From Haloplasma contractile (lineage in GTDB: Bacteria; Bacillota_I; Bacilli_A; Haloplasmatales; Haloplasmataceae), in contig JAENYC010000008.1 of the NCBI GenBank assembly GCA_016841945.1, positions 1 through 64,000 of the forward strand: a DNA stretch of 64,000 nucleotides, given 5' to 3'. Positions 29,575 to 39,100 of the stretch are shown in pieces (the first letter of the stretch is position 1; the number at the start of each line of letters is the position of its first letter). The notes beneath the pieces are model-generated. The model saw nothing but the letters and a program-made list of their open reading frames with translations. It ran no database searches and was not told the origin of the DNA. The translations under genes were made by a program, and so were the position numbers.

Positions 29575-29711
29575 TAATAAACACCTCCATTAACATTTAA
29601 TTCTGGTATTATTATTTCATCTGTTTCAAACCACTCACCAGGATAATAGAAAGAATTATCCCATATGAGACAATCATAAAACACTTGTATAAATGGTATT
29701 AGACTATCTTT
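29574..29711 (-). pseudogene. C-terminal remnant of a gene cut at the repeat junction
   Basis: Minus strand, upstream of the small membrane gene, an open frame reads DSLIPFIQVFYDCLIWD then NSFYYPGEWFETDEII and ends LNVNGGVY with TAA at 29576-29574. The frame begins exactly where the second 76-bp repeat copy ends, has no start codon, and shows good coding character. The family is not recognised. It looks like the 3' end of a gene whose front was lost during the duplication. Confidence 0.5.
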
Positions 29712-29787
29712 TATATTGGTACAGTAAGATAAAGAACAATCTAAAAACTGATTGTTCTTTTTCTATCAAATAAATAATGCAAGAATC
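29712..29787. repeat. Direct repeat copy 2
   Basis: TATATTGGTACAGTA, then AAGAACAATCTAAAAACT, then ATTGTTCTTTTTCTATCAAA and TAAATA: about 85-90 percent identical to 29143-29218 by eye. It includes a duplicate of the SagB-type stop region and terminator but no intact gene on the plus strand. Confidence 0.8.
29731..29762. terminator. Terminator (duplicate copy)
   Basis: AAAGAACAATC and GATTGTTCTTT around TAAAAACT. In the minus direction it follows the 160-residue membrane-protein gene, whose last codons overlap the repeat. Confidence 0.8.
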
Positions 29788-30248
29788 AAAGAAAAGATAA
29801 TACTCATCCCAAGTCCTTTTGTACCACTTTTTAAATGATACTTAAAATCTTTATAATCTTTCTTTTCAGTACCGTTCACCATAATAAAATCAACTGTAAA
29901 TAAACAAAACAACACATAATCAATAATAAAGGTATCAACCAAATCAAAACTCAAAAATAAGATGAAGATATACAAGGTAATCATAAGATATAAATCAATA
30001 TCATAGTAATTCACCATATAAATTGCTGATATGATAGGATATCCAATCATCATTATCATAAATAAGATACCTGATACTAAAAACTGTTTCTTCTCATTTT
30101 GTGTTTTATCTTCTACCTTATCCCTAACCTCTTTAGGATAAGGATGTAACCACATTCTTGGATTGACTCTAAGTGATCCTAATAAAATAATAGAAAGTAA
30201 TAATGAATAAATCAGACTATTCATTATAATGAATATGTATAAACCCAT
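29766..30248 (-). CDS. Membrane protein of unknown function
   Basis: 160 residues from the ATG at 30248, which follows GGAGGTCAAA; a frame from 30260 would start inside that site. About five hydrophobic segments flank a charged loop (YPKEVRDKVEDKTQNEKKQ, near residues 37-55). I recognise no family. It is 13 bases downstream of the SDR gene and probably co-transcribed. Its 3' end lies in the duplicated repeat segment. Confidence 0.75.
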   Translation of the reverse strand: MGLYIFIIMNSLIYSLLLSIILLGSLRVNPRMWLHPYPKEVRDKVEDKTQNEKKQFLVSGILFMIMMIGYPIISAIYMVNYYDIDLYLMITLYIFILFLSFDLVDTFIIDYVLFCLFTVDFIMVNGTEKKDYKDFKYHLKSGTKGLGMSIIFSLILALFI

Positions 30249-30261
30249 TTTGACCTCCAAG

Positions 30262-31095
30262 CTATATAAATTCTTGTATTAAATTTTCTGTAAAATCCCA
30301 TAGTTTTTGACACAAAACCTTATCATATGACAACTTTGCTGATTTAATCGATTTCTTTTTATATAAATATTTTCCTGTTGTATTCTCAACATCAGGAGAT
30401 GTTGCAAGATAGATGGTTGTTTCAGCTCCTTTTTTAGGTGATGTAAACATCCATTTTAATTGTTTCGTTAAATAATTAATCAATCTTTTTTCACTATAAA
30501 TTCCTAGATTTGATATGATAATACCAGGATGCAAAGAATTAACTTTAAGCTTTGTTCTTCTTGCTAGTTCGTAGGTAAATAAAATTAAGGCAAGTTTAGA
30601 TTGTGAATAAGCACGAATCATTGAAAACTTTTTCTCTAGGTTTATATCCTCAAAATGAATACGTCCTACTCTATGTGCCATAGATGAAACGGTTATTATT
30701 CTCCCATTTGGGTTTATTATATCAAGTAATAACTGTGTTAATAAAAATGGTCCTAAATAATTGACTTGAAAATGCATTTCAAACCCATCCACTGTTATTT
30801 TTCTTTGTCTCATCATAACACCCGCATTATGAACTAAAATATCCAATTGATTAAACCGCTTCTTAAATTCAGTAGAAAAATCTTTAATTGATTGAATGCT
30901 ACTTAAATCACAAATCATTAAATAGACATCTTCATTACCACTTTCTTGTTTAACTTCTAACAATGCTTTTTCACCACGTTTTTTATTCCGACATACCATG
31001 ATGACTTTATCACCATTTTTAGCTAATTCAATTGCGGTAATCTTGCCTATTCCTGAATTAGCACCTGTTACAATCATTATTTTTTTATCTTCCAT
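30262..31095 (-). CDS. SDR-family oxidoreductase (retinol-dehydrogenase-like)
   Basis: A 277-residue classical short-chain dehydrogenase. TGANSGIGKITAIELA is the NAD(P) loop, DILVHNAGVMM the NAG motif, VSSMAHR carries the catalytic Ser and YSQSKLALILF the Tyr-x3-Lys pair near residue 161. RNKKRGEKAL after the second strand favours NADP. It resembles the retinol dehydrogenase/WWOX-like SDR group. The substrate is unknown. It is followed by a membrane-protein gene in the same orientation. Confidence 0.92.
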   Translation of the reverse strand: MEDKKIMIVTGANSGIGKITAIELAKNGDKVIMVCRNKKRGEKALLEVKQESGNEDVYLMICDLSSIQSIKDFSTEFKKRFNQLDILVHNAGVMMRQRKITVDGFEMHFQVNYLGPFLLTQLLLDIINPNGRIITVSSMAHRVGRIHFEDINLEKKFSMIRAYSQSKLALILFTYELARRTKLKVNSLHPGIIISNLGIYSEKRLINYLTKQLKWMFTSPKKGAETTIYLATSPDVENTTGKYLYKKKSIKSAKLSYDKVLCQKLWDFTENLIQEFI

Positions 31096-31139
31096 CTAAT
31101 CCCTCATATAAAATCTTTTGATGTTTCTATCATATCATA

Positions 31140-31176
31140 AAAATACGACTCTTCCTATAAAAACGAGTCGTATTTT
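31140..31176 (-). terminator. Terminator after the sugar operon
   Basis: AAAATACGACTC and GAGTCGTATTTT form a long hairpin with A/T flanks, just past the last gene of the Gfo/Idh/MocA operon on the minus strand. Confidence 0.85.
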
Positions 31177-31182
31177 AATCAT

Positions 31183-32208
31183 TTATATATATATTCTTTT
31201 TTTCATTTTTCCACTTTCATATATCGCATTAACAACCTGTTGGGTAAGAATCGCTTCTTCTCCTGTTATTGGTGGATTTTTACCTTCTGATAAATGTTTG
31301 TAATGGTCTTTAATCTGTTTGACATGACTAACTCCCCAATAACTTTTCACATTGCCATAATGAAATGACTCATTTGGATTATGACTTACGATTGTTTCTC
31401 TGCCATCATTGTATTTAATATGAGCAGTTTCTCCTTCATATTTTATAAATCCATTCTCACAATGCATTTCAATCACAACAGGGCTATTATCTGTATAATA
31501 ATTAATGGTAAAAAATGCACCGTTAACACCGTTTTTAAAACCGATGACACCCTCCGCTGAATCTTCAACTTCAATTTCTTCATGTAAACGATTGGCGATA
31601 TGAGCATCAACAAATTGAACATCACTCCCTACAAACCATCTCATTAAATCAAGGGTATGAATGGATTGATCAATGACAACACCACCACCTTCTTTATCCC
31701 AAGTCCCTTTCCAATCACTTTTAGAATAGTATTCATCACTTCTATCCCATGTGACTTGCATTTTACAAGAATAAATTTGACCTAACAATCCTTCATCTAA
31801 TGCTTTTTTAATGGCGATTGCTCCTTTATTATATCTATTTTGAAAGATAACACCTAGTGAGACATCATTATCATTCGCAGCTTTTATCATTGCCTTGGCC
31901 TCTTTGACATTAATAGCCATTGGTTTTTCGGTTAAAATATTGACTTTTTTTTGAGCAGCGTATATTGCCATTGGTGCATGTAAGTAATGAGGTGTACAAA
32001 TATGAACGACATCTAAATCTTCATTTTCTATCATTTCTTTATAATCTATATAGTACCTACAATCAAATCTTTCCGCACAATCTTTCGCTCTGTCTTCTTT
32101 AATATCACAAACAGCAACTAAATCTGTTTCTTCTAATTCATAGACAGGGACTGCATGCATTGGAAATATCGTACCGCAACCAATGATTCCGACTTTATAC
32201 TTTTTCAT
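31183..32208 (-). CDS. Gfo/Idh/MocA-family oxidoreductase
   Basis: A 341-residue NAD(P)-dependent sugar or cyclitol dehydrogenase. The Rossmann start is KYKVGIIGCGTIFPMHAVP and NILTEKPMAINVKEAKAMI contains the catalytic EKP lysine. HTLDLMRWF near the C-terminal domain carries the expected His. The start at 32208 follows AATAGGAGATGTGAAT; an upstream in-frame ATG has no site. It is last in a four-gene operon. Such enzymes often form or reduce 3-keto-sugars or inosose intermediates; which one cannot be told here. Confidence 0.92.
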   Translation of the reverse strand: MKKYKVGIIGCGTIFPMHAVPVYELEETDLVAVCDIKEDRAKDCAERFDCRYYIDYKEMIENEDLDVVHICTPHYLHAPMAIYAAQKKVNILTEKPMAINVKEAKAMIKAANDNDVSLGVIFQNRYNKGAIAIKKALDEGLLGQIYSCKMQVTWDRSDEYYSKSDWKGTWDKEGGGVVIDQSIHTLDLMRWFVGSDVQFVDAHIANRLHEEIEVEDSAEGVIGFKNGVNGAFFTINYYTDNSPVVIEMHCENGFIKYEGETAHIKYNDGRETIVSHNPNESFHYGNVKSYWGVSHVKQIKDHYKHLSEGKNPPITGEEAILTQQVVNAIYESGKMKKRIYI

Positions 32209-32227
32209 ATTCACATCTCCTATTTTA

Positions 32228-33193
32228 CTAAATCCACCAAGCATCTCCTGGTTTTTCATATATCAAAATATTTTTTAAGAAGTTGATTGCCTTTTGTAAT
32301 CCTTCATTTACAGACATTAAACTATCTTCATGCTCGATACTAATCGCATAATCATATCCAACTAATCTCAATGCGCTAATCATATCTCGCCAAGTGTCTT
32401 CATCATGTCCATATCCAACCGTTCTAAATACCCATGAACGTTCTAGTTCATGATCATAACGTTTTGTATCTAAAACACCATTTACAGAAACATTATATCT
32501 ATCAATTCTAGTATCTTTGGCATGAAAGTGATGAATCGCATCTTTTAATTGTTTTATCGCAGCAACTGGGTCTATACCTTGCCATACGAGATGACTTGGA
32601 TCAAAATTAGCACCGATTTCAGGCCCTACTGCATCACGTAACTTTAACAATGTTTCTGGATTATACACACAGAATCCTGGATGCATCTCTAATCCAATTT
32701 TTGTTACACCATGGTTTTTCGCAAAATGAACTGCTTTTTTCCAATAAGGAATTAATACTTCATTCCATTGATAATCCAATATATCTAAAAAATCATTTGG
32801 CCAAGGACATGTTACCCAATTTGGCGTTTTATCATCTTTACTACCACCTGGACAACCTGAGAAAGTATTCACATGCTTAATTCCTAATTTTTCTGCGAGT
32901 AAAACTGTTTTTTCAAATGTTTGATGATAAGCATTTGCGGTATTAGATACAGGATGTACAGGATTCCCATGACAACTGAGTGAACTAATTTCAATATTAT
33001 ATGTTTTAAATAGTTCTTTAAACGCTTCTAATTTATCATTATCATTTAATAGTTCATCCGGATTGGCATGTGCATTGCCCGGAAAACCTCCTGTTCCAAT
33101 CTCAACCATTTCAACACCGGACTGACTTAAATATTTTAAAGTATCTTCTAAAGATTTATCACTCAATAGTACCGTTAAAACACCTAACCTCAT
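32228..33193 (-). CDS. TIM-barrel sugar phosphate isomerase/epimerase family protein (longer paralogue)
   Basis: 321 residues of the xylose-isomerase-like TIM barrel fold. MVEIGTGGFPGNAH at the N-terminal end, VNTFSGCPGG, IGLEMHPGFCVYN (metal-ligand Glu), GANFDPSHLVWQGID (Asp, His) and HFHAKDTRID are the active-site strands. The C-terminal ISIEHED supplies another metal-ligand Glu. The start follows AGAGGTGATAAA and overlaps the previous gene (ATGA). It is likely an isomerase, epimerase or dehydratase acting on the product of the neighbouring dehydrogenases. Confidence 0.9.
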   Translation of the reverse strand: MRLGVLTVLLSDKSLEDTLKYLSQSGVEMVEIGTGGFPGNAHANPDELLNDNDKLEAFKELFKTYNIEISSLSCHGNPVHPVSNTANAYHQTFEKTVLLAEKLGIKHVNTFSGCPGGSKDDKTPNWVTCPWPNDFLDILDYQWNEVLIPYWKKAVHFAKNHGVTKIGLEMHPGFCVYNPETLLKLRDAVGPEIGANFDPSHLVWQGIDPVAAIKQLKDAIHHFHAKDTRIDRYNVSVNGVLDTKRYDHELERSWVFRTVGYGHDEDTWRDMISALRLVGYDYAISIEHEDSLMSVNEGLQKAINFLKNILIYEKPGDAWWI

Positions 33194-33924
33194 TTTATCA
33201 CCTCTTTTAAATATTCAATACTAATAGAAATATCATTGATACCACCATTTTTAGGGGCATCATTTTCAACAATCACAGCTTCAACCTCATTATCTTTAGA
33301 TGCTTGTATAATAGATTTAAGATCCATACACCCTTTTCCTAATGGCGCATAATCCATTCTATCCTTTTCTTTTACTAAGTCTTTTAAATGAACCAAGGTA
33401 TTTCTACCTTTATATTTTTTTACATAATCAACAGGATTTACATTAGCACGCTCTACCCAATGGGTATCTATTTCTGCATATAAATGAGGAATTCTTTCAA
33501 ATAAAGCATCCAACAGTAGTTTGCCTTCATGAACAACTAATTCATGGGCGTGATTATGATAATGAAGTCTAAATCCAGCTTTCCTTAATGATTCTTCAAT
33601 TTCTATTATTTTTGGTACCACTTCTTCTAAATATTCATAAGAAGATAGTGGTGTACTTGGTATAACGATATTTTGATTCCCAATTGTTTTATTATAAGAC
33701 ATCACTTCATCTAAATAATTTTCTAATAATTCAAAAGCAGTATGACTACCTACCACAGAAAGATTTAAATCAGCCAATATTTTTTTCATATCATTTGCTT
33801 CTATATCATAAAATCCAGCAAACTCAACTGCCTCATATCCTAAATCAGCCACTTCTTTCATTGTACCGATAAAATCCTTTGATAATTCATTTCTTAACGT
33901 ATATAACTGAACTCCAATTTTCAT
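33190..33924 (-). CDS. TIM-barrel sugar phosphate isomerase/epimerase family protein (shorter paralogue)
   Basis: 244 residues from the ATG at 33924, after GGAGGAAAAGGAT. It begins KIGVQLYTLRNELSKDFIG, typical of the family, then GYEAVEFAGFYDIEA, RLHYHNHAHELV, LYAEIDTHWVERANV and TLVHLKDL, with the late Glu in EAVIVENDAP. It is only distantly similar to the following 321-residue paralogue, so the operon probably has two successive isomerase-type steps. Confidence 0.9.
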   Translation of the reverse strand: MKIGVQLYTLRNELSKDFIGTMKEVADLGYEAVEFAGFYDIEANDMKKILADLNLSVVGSHTAFELLENYLDEVMSYNKTIGNQNIVIPSTPLSSYEYLEEVVPKIIEIEESLRKAGFRLHYHNHAHELVVHEGKLLLDALFERIPHLYAEIDTHWVERANVNPVDYVKKYKGRNTLVHLKDLVKEKDRMDYAPLGKGCMDLKSIIQASKDNEVEAVIVENDAPKNGGINDISISIEYLKEVIK

Positions 33925-33948
33925 ATCCTTTTCCTCCATTTCTTTATT

Positions 33949-35034
33949 TTATTGATTAAAATATACTGGTTTACCAGATTCAGCTGATTCATAAATCGCT
34001 TCTAATATCTGAGTCACAACTAATGCTTGTTCTGGTAAAACAAGGGGTGCTGTATCATCTAATATTGAATCAATCCACATTCTTGTTTCTAAATAATCTG
34101 GAGTGTTTTTATTTCCCTTATAGAACGCAACTCCACCCGTATTAAAAGATGGTTTTTCTACAACTTGTCGATTGTTTTTCACATAATTAATTCTTAAACC
34201 ATCAACCATATCAGCACCTGCTTGTGTGCCACACAAAGTGGTTTGCGCTTCTCGAACATCTAAACTATTAAGTGCCCAACTCGATTCTAATACAATGGTT
34301 GCACCATTTTCCATCACGATATAACCAAATGCGGAATCTTCAACGGTATAATCATCTAAATTCCAATCTCCCCAAGCATTAGCAGTATTTCTTTGATTTC
34401 CTAGTTTCTTAAACACACTACCGACAACCATTTTTGGTTGATAATTATTCATTAGCCATAAGGTTAAATCCAAGGCATGGGTCCCAATATCGATTAAAGG
34501 GCCTCCACCTTGTTCATATTCGTTTAAAAATACACCCCAAGTTGGGACAGCTCTTCGTCTAATGGCATGGGCCTTCGCATAATACACCTCACCTAATGTC
34601 CCCTTCTCACATTCTTCTTTTAAATACATGGAATCACCACGATAACGATTCTGATATCCTATCGTTAATTTCTTCCCTGTACGTTTTGCCGCATCTAACA
34701 TTTTCTGTGCTTCCTCTGTATTAATTGCCATCGGTTTTTCACACATGACATGTTTGCCAGATTCTAATGCATCAACGGTAATATAAGAATGAGACCGATT
34801 CGGCGTACAAACATGTACGACATCAATTGTTTCATCTTCTAGTAATTTTTTATAATCTGTATATACTTTTGCATCTTCTACACCAAAATCTTTACAGGCA
34901 TCAATGGCTCTTTCCTTCACGATATCACAAAAGGCAACCAGTTCCACCTCATCAACTTTTTTTAAGTTTGGGAGATGTTTTCCTCTTGCGATTCCACCAC
35001 ATCCAATGATTCCAACGCTTAATCTTTTTTCCAT
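33949..35034 (-). CDS. Gfo/Idh/MocA-family oxidoreductase (first gene of operon)
   Basis: 361 residues. SVGIIGCGGIARGKHLPNL is the nucleotide-binding start, HVMCEKPMAINTEEAQKML the EKP motif, and GGGPLIDIGTHALDLTLWL holds the conserved Asp and His of the active site. GGAGAGTTAAG precedes the ATG. It is divergently arranged with the AraC-type regulator. Together with its paralogue it suggests oxidation and re-reduction of a sugar or cyclitol, with the isomerases working on the keto intermediate. No transporter is present in the operon. Confidence 0.92.
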   Translation of the reverse strand: MEKRLSVGIIGCGGIARGKHLPNLKKVDEVELVAFCDIVKERAIDACKDFGVEDAKVYTDYKKLLEDETIDVVHVCTPNRSHSYITVDALESGKHVMCEKPMAINTEEAQKMLDAAKRTGKKLTIGYQNRYRGDSMYLKEECEKGTLGEVYYAKAHAIRRRAVPTWGVFLNEYEQGGGPLIDIGTHALDLTLWLMNNYQPKMVVGSVFKKLGNQRNTANAWGDWNLDDYTVEDSAFGYIVMENGATIVLESSWALNSLDVREAQTTLCGTQAGADMVDGLRINYVKNNRQVVEKPSFNTGGVAFYKGNKNTPDYLETRMWIDSILDDTAPLVLPEQALVVTQILEAIYESAESGKPVYFNQ

Positions 35035-35072
35035 CTTAACTCTCCTTTTTTAAAATAATAGTGGTAATAACG

Positions 35073-35094
35073 ATTACATTATATCCCATGTAAT
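35073..35094. promoter_or_regulatory. Inverted repeat in the divergent promoter region
   Basis: ATTACAT (35073-35079) and ATGTAAT (35088-35094) form an interrupted palindrome. A TATAAT-like -10 for the minus-strand operon (35083-35078) overlaps the left arm. Possibly an operator for the adjacent AraC-type regulator or another repressor. Confidence 0.4.
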
Positions 35095-35208
35095 AGATGA
35101 ATTCTTTTAATAAAGTGTTTAAAATATCAAAATCTTGTGATAAAATAAGCTTAAATTGAAATATATTCATAATTCATCTAAAAATCTTGTTTTAATTTGG
35201 AGGTTCTC

Positions 35209-36048
35209 ATGGATAAAAATACTCTATCGACAAAACTAGAAACAATTAATATTACACCTTTATTAGTCATAACCTATGTGTTTAACTTAGATTGTTCAAA
35301 CTGGAAATTTGAGAAATTTGAAAAAAGAACGATTGAATATTATGAGTTTGAATATATTTTACAATCTGAAGGATATATGTTTTTAGAAGGAAAAAAATAT
35401 CCCTTAAAACCAGGAGATATCTGTTTTAAAAGACCTGGTGAAATCACACAGGGGATTATGCCTTATTCCTGTTTTATGGTTTCTTTTAAATTATCAGCCC
35501 ATCAAGTTCCTTATCAAAATTACCAAAATGAAATCTTAGATAAACTCCCCCCTATATATTCCACAAAGAACAAACAATATTATGAATTAATCTTCAAACA
35601 AATACTTGATGAATATTTAAAAGGTAATCCTGTTTCAAGCATAAAGATAAAATCCTCAATACTCGACTTAATTTATTCACTGTATGAAGAAGTACAACAA
35701 AACTATCTTCCATCATCACCATATTATAGTGTTATTAATAAGGCCATAAAATACATAGAGAATAACTATCAAAACAAAATATTACTTGATGATATTTCAT
35801 CATATATTAATATGTCTTCTTTTCATTTTCATAAAATCTTTAAACAAACCATGCAGATATCACCAAATGAATATCTAATGAATCACCGTGTCAGGGTTTC
35901 TAAAGAATTACTGATGAAGACAAATGAATCTATTACAGATATCGCATTCAAGTGTGGATTTGAAAGCTCATCTTATTTTTGTTTTGTGTTCAAACAAAAA
36001 ATGAATGTTTCTCCAAATAAATATAGAAAATTACACTCTATTTTTTAA
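35209..36048 (+). CDS. AraC-family transcriptional regulator
   Basis: 279 residues from the ATG at 35209, after TTTGGAGGTTCTC. The N-terminal cupin half (YPLKPGDICFKRPGEI near residues 65-80) should sense a sugar. The C-terminal 100 residues carry two helix-turn-helix units, ISSYINMSSFHFHKIFKQ and IAFKCGFESSSYFCFVFKQ, and end NVSPNKYRKLHSIF. It is divergent from the Gfo/Idh/MocA operon and most likely controls it. Confidence 0.93.
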   Translation: MDKNTLSTKLETINITPLLVITYVFNLDCSNWKFEKFEKRTIEYYEFEYILQSEGYMFLEGKKYPLKPGDICFKRPGEITQGIMPYSCFMVSFKLSAHQVPYQNYQNEILDKLPPIYSTKNKQYYELIFKQILDEYLKGNPVSSIKIKSSILDLIYSLYEEVQQNYLPSSPYYSVINKAIKYIENNYQNKILLDDISSYINMSSFHFHKIFKQTMQISPNEYLMNHRVRVSKELLMKTNESITDIAFKCGFESSSYFCFVFKQKMNVSPNKYRKLHSIF

Positions 36049-36055
36049 AAACAAT

Positions 36056-36092
36056 AAAAACTCTCCTATCAATATTGATAGGAGAGTTTTTT
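36056..36092. terminator. Bidirectional terminator
   Basis: AAAACTCTCCTATCA and TGATAGGAGAGTTTTTT around ATAT form a perfect long stem between the convergent AraC gene and the giant membrane-protein gene. Confidence 0.93.
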
Positions 36093-36102
36093 GTCATTAA
36101 TA

Positions 36103-39100
36103 TTAAATTATACCTCTATAATGGTCTAATACCTCTTTAATCTTAGGTTTTGTAAAGAAGGTATCAGTATCACCGAATCCATCATTATCTTTATCTTCAT
36201 AGAATGTATAATCTACTGAATATAATGGATCACTATTGATAACAACTAATAATTGTTCAGTTAAGATATTTCTTACAATCATAGATGTCAATACTATATC
36301 TTCATCCTCTACAGTCAATCCGTAAACAAGAGTAAGATTAAATTCTACTTGAGTAAAGTCTCCTGATAAAGTTTTCGCTGCCATAATAAAGTCAACTAAT
36401 TCTTCATCTTTCGTTATTTTATTCAGCATATTATAATAATTATCTTTAGCTAAATCAGGAATTTTTGTATTAATGTTAGCATTACGTTGTAATAAGTTAT
36501 CAAAGGTTACATGGATAGAACCACTATCAAGCATTGTTGTAAGGTTTGCTTCACTCATAGTAGTAATAGTAGTAGTATTCATATCTTCATTAAAGTCAGA
36601 AATACCTAGTAATTCCAATGATGTTAACAATGAAAATAATTCTGTTTTTATTATTTGTTTACTTAAACCAGAATTAATACTTATATCTTCTCTGAAATAG
36701 GTAGGCACAATAAGAGTAAGGTCATTAGATGTATATTCAGTTTCATCTAATGCAAAATCTAGTATATTATCCGAAATTGTTGCTTGAATAGACGCTGATG
36801 CAAGTAATGTATTAAAGTCATAATTATTAAATAGACTAGATGGATTAAAGACAAAACTAGGAGAACCAAATTCTGTTAAATTAAGTTCATCAAGCGCAAT
36901 CAACATATTATTTAATTCAGTTCTATCAATATAGATAGCACCACTAGAATCAGCTATGCGGATTGGGTCTCCATTAGTATAAGCATCTGGTACCATAAGA
37001 TTTCCACCACTTTCAGTCAATAACTTCTCAGAAAGTGTTGCTTGAATTAAAGAGGAAGCCAACATCGTTTCACGATATTCTTCTTTTTCTTCTTCAAGAG
37101 TTGCATCATCAGGGAAAAATTGAGTGGAATCGATTGTGACATCAGTTTCTAAATCTATTCCAAGCTCATTAAAGGCATCGATTAAATGTTTAATTTCATC
37201 TTTATCAATATAGTTACCTATTACTACTTCAATACCTTCTTGAGTATCATTAGGAATTATTAATATATCACTGGTATCTAAATTAAATAATTTATCAGAG
37301 ACAGTTGCATGAATACTTGCAGATAACAACAAATCATTTTGATTTTCTTCATTATCTTTAAGTGCATCTAAATTGATAATGCCATCAAAATTCGTAATAT
37401 CATCTAATTGTTCTTCTGGTACAATGATTTCGATTGCTTCAATAAGATGGTGAATTTCATCTTCATCTAGATAATTTGTTGCTTCTTCAGCTGCACCTAC
37501 TGTAAATCTAATTGGTTGATTATCCACATCAAGTTCAGGAATAACAAGTGTTCCACTAGTATTTAAATCTAACAACTGTTTAGACATTGTCGCATGTATA
37601 ATATGGGAATCAAGTAAACTATCACGAAGTGTATTATCATATAATTTACTTGGACTCAAATCAAGGTCAAAGTTCGTAATATCATCTAATTCTTCTTGAG
37701 GTATGAGTAGTTCAACTGCTTCCATAAAATAATTAATTTCATCTACAGAAAGGAAATTTACTTCTTCTTCACCAGTCCCAGAAGTTTTAATGACTTCCGT
37801 CACATTATCAGCCGCGATATAAGGAATTTCTAATATTTCATTTCCAGCTGTATCTAAATCAAATAACTGTTTTGATATGGTGGCATGAACAATAGTAGAA
37901 TTCAATAAAATTGTTCTTACATCTCCATCATATAGTTTTGCTGGACTCATGGATACATTGAAATCACTAATGTTTTCAATGTCTTCAGCTGGAATTAATT
38001 GTTCAATGGCCTCTATTAAGAAATCAATTTCACTGACTTTAATATAGGTCGTTTCTTCTTCTCCTACTCCTGCACTCACTAGTATTTCTACATTATTAGC
38101 GTCAAATTGTGGAATCACTAAGACTTCATTTGTATCTGTATCCAAATCAAATATTTGTTTAGATACAGTGGCTTGAAGAATCGCTGAATCAAGTAATGCA
38201 TCTCTTACTGTCTCATCATATAATTTAGCTGGACTTATTGATCCTTCAAAACTATTAATATTTATTTCTAATTCGACTAAGGCATTGACAAGATACTCTA
38301 TCTCAGTTTTATTTATATATTGATTTTCAGCATCTTCTAATATTGGAATAATGATATCAGTTTCAACACTTAAATCATCACTCACATGGACATGTGGAAT
38401 AATGACGATATCAAAATCTTCACCTAAATCAATCAATTGTTTTGAGATAGTAGCATGAAGAATCGCTGAATTAAGTAAAGTATCAATATTTTCATTTACA
38501 TTATTGATATCTAAAGTTTCAATATTATTAAAATCTGCGATATCTAATGCGAGAACAGATCTTAACACACCCTTTAATTCAGTGTCTGATATATACCAAG
38601 TTACATTATCACCTGGCTTTTGAAATTGAATTGGGTCCTCATCTACATCATATTTTGGTACAACTAAGACTTGAGATTCTTCATCACCTGCTGTACCGAT
38701 TAAGTCTAATAACATAGTAGATAAGGTTGCATGAACGATTTCTGATGCAAATAAATTATTCGCCTTATCTTCATCTAATACCGTCACATCTTCTGTCGTC
38801 CCTAAATTATGTATGATTGAGGCATCAAAATTCATATTTTCTAAATCTGTAAAACCAAATACAGATACAGCTTTAAACATATTTTTTATCTCATCGGAAG
38901 AAACAACATCTTGTGCTACTTCATCAACTGTAACTGAAGTTAAGGCTGTGGCTGGAACTGTTATGACTTCTCCCCCTTGGTCAAGAATTAAATTACCAAC
39001 CGTTGCACTAATGACTTCCGATGCAAGTAAAGTATTGATATCATCATCTGAAAGATTGAATGCTTTTGATACATCAAAGCCATTTTCACAACTATCTCCT

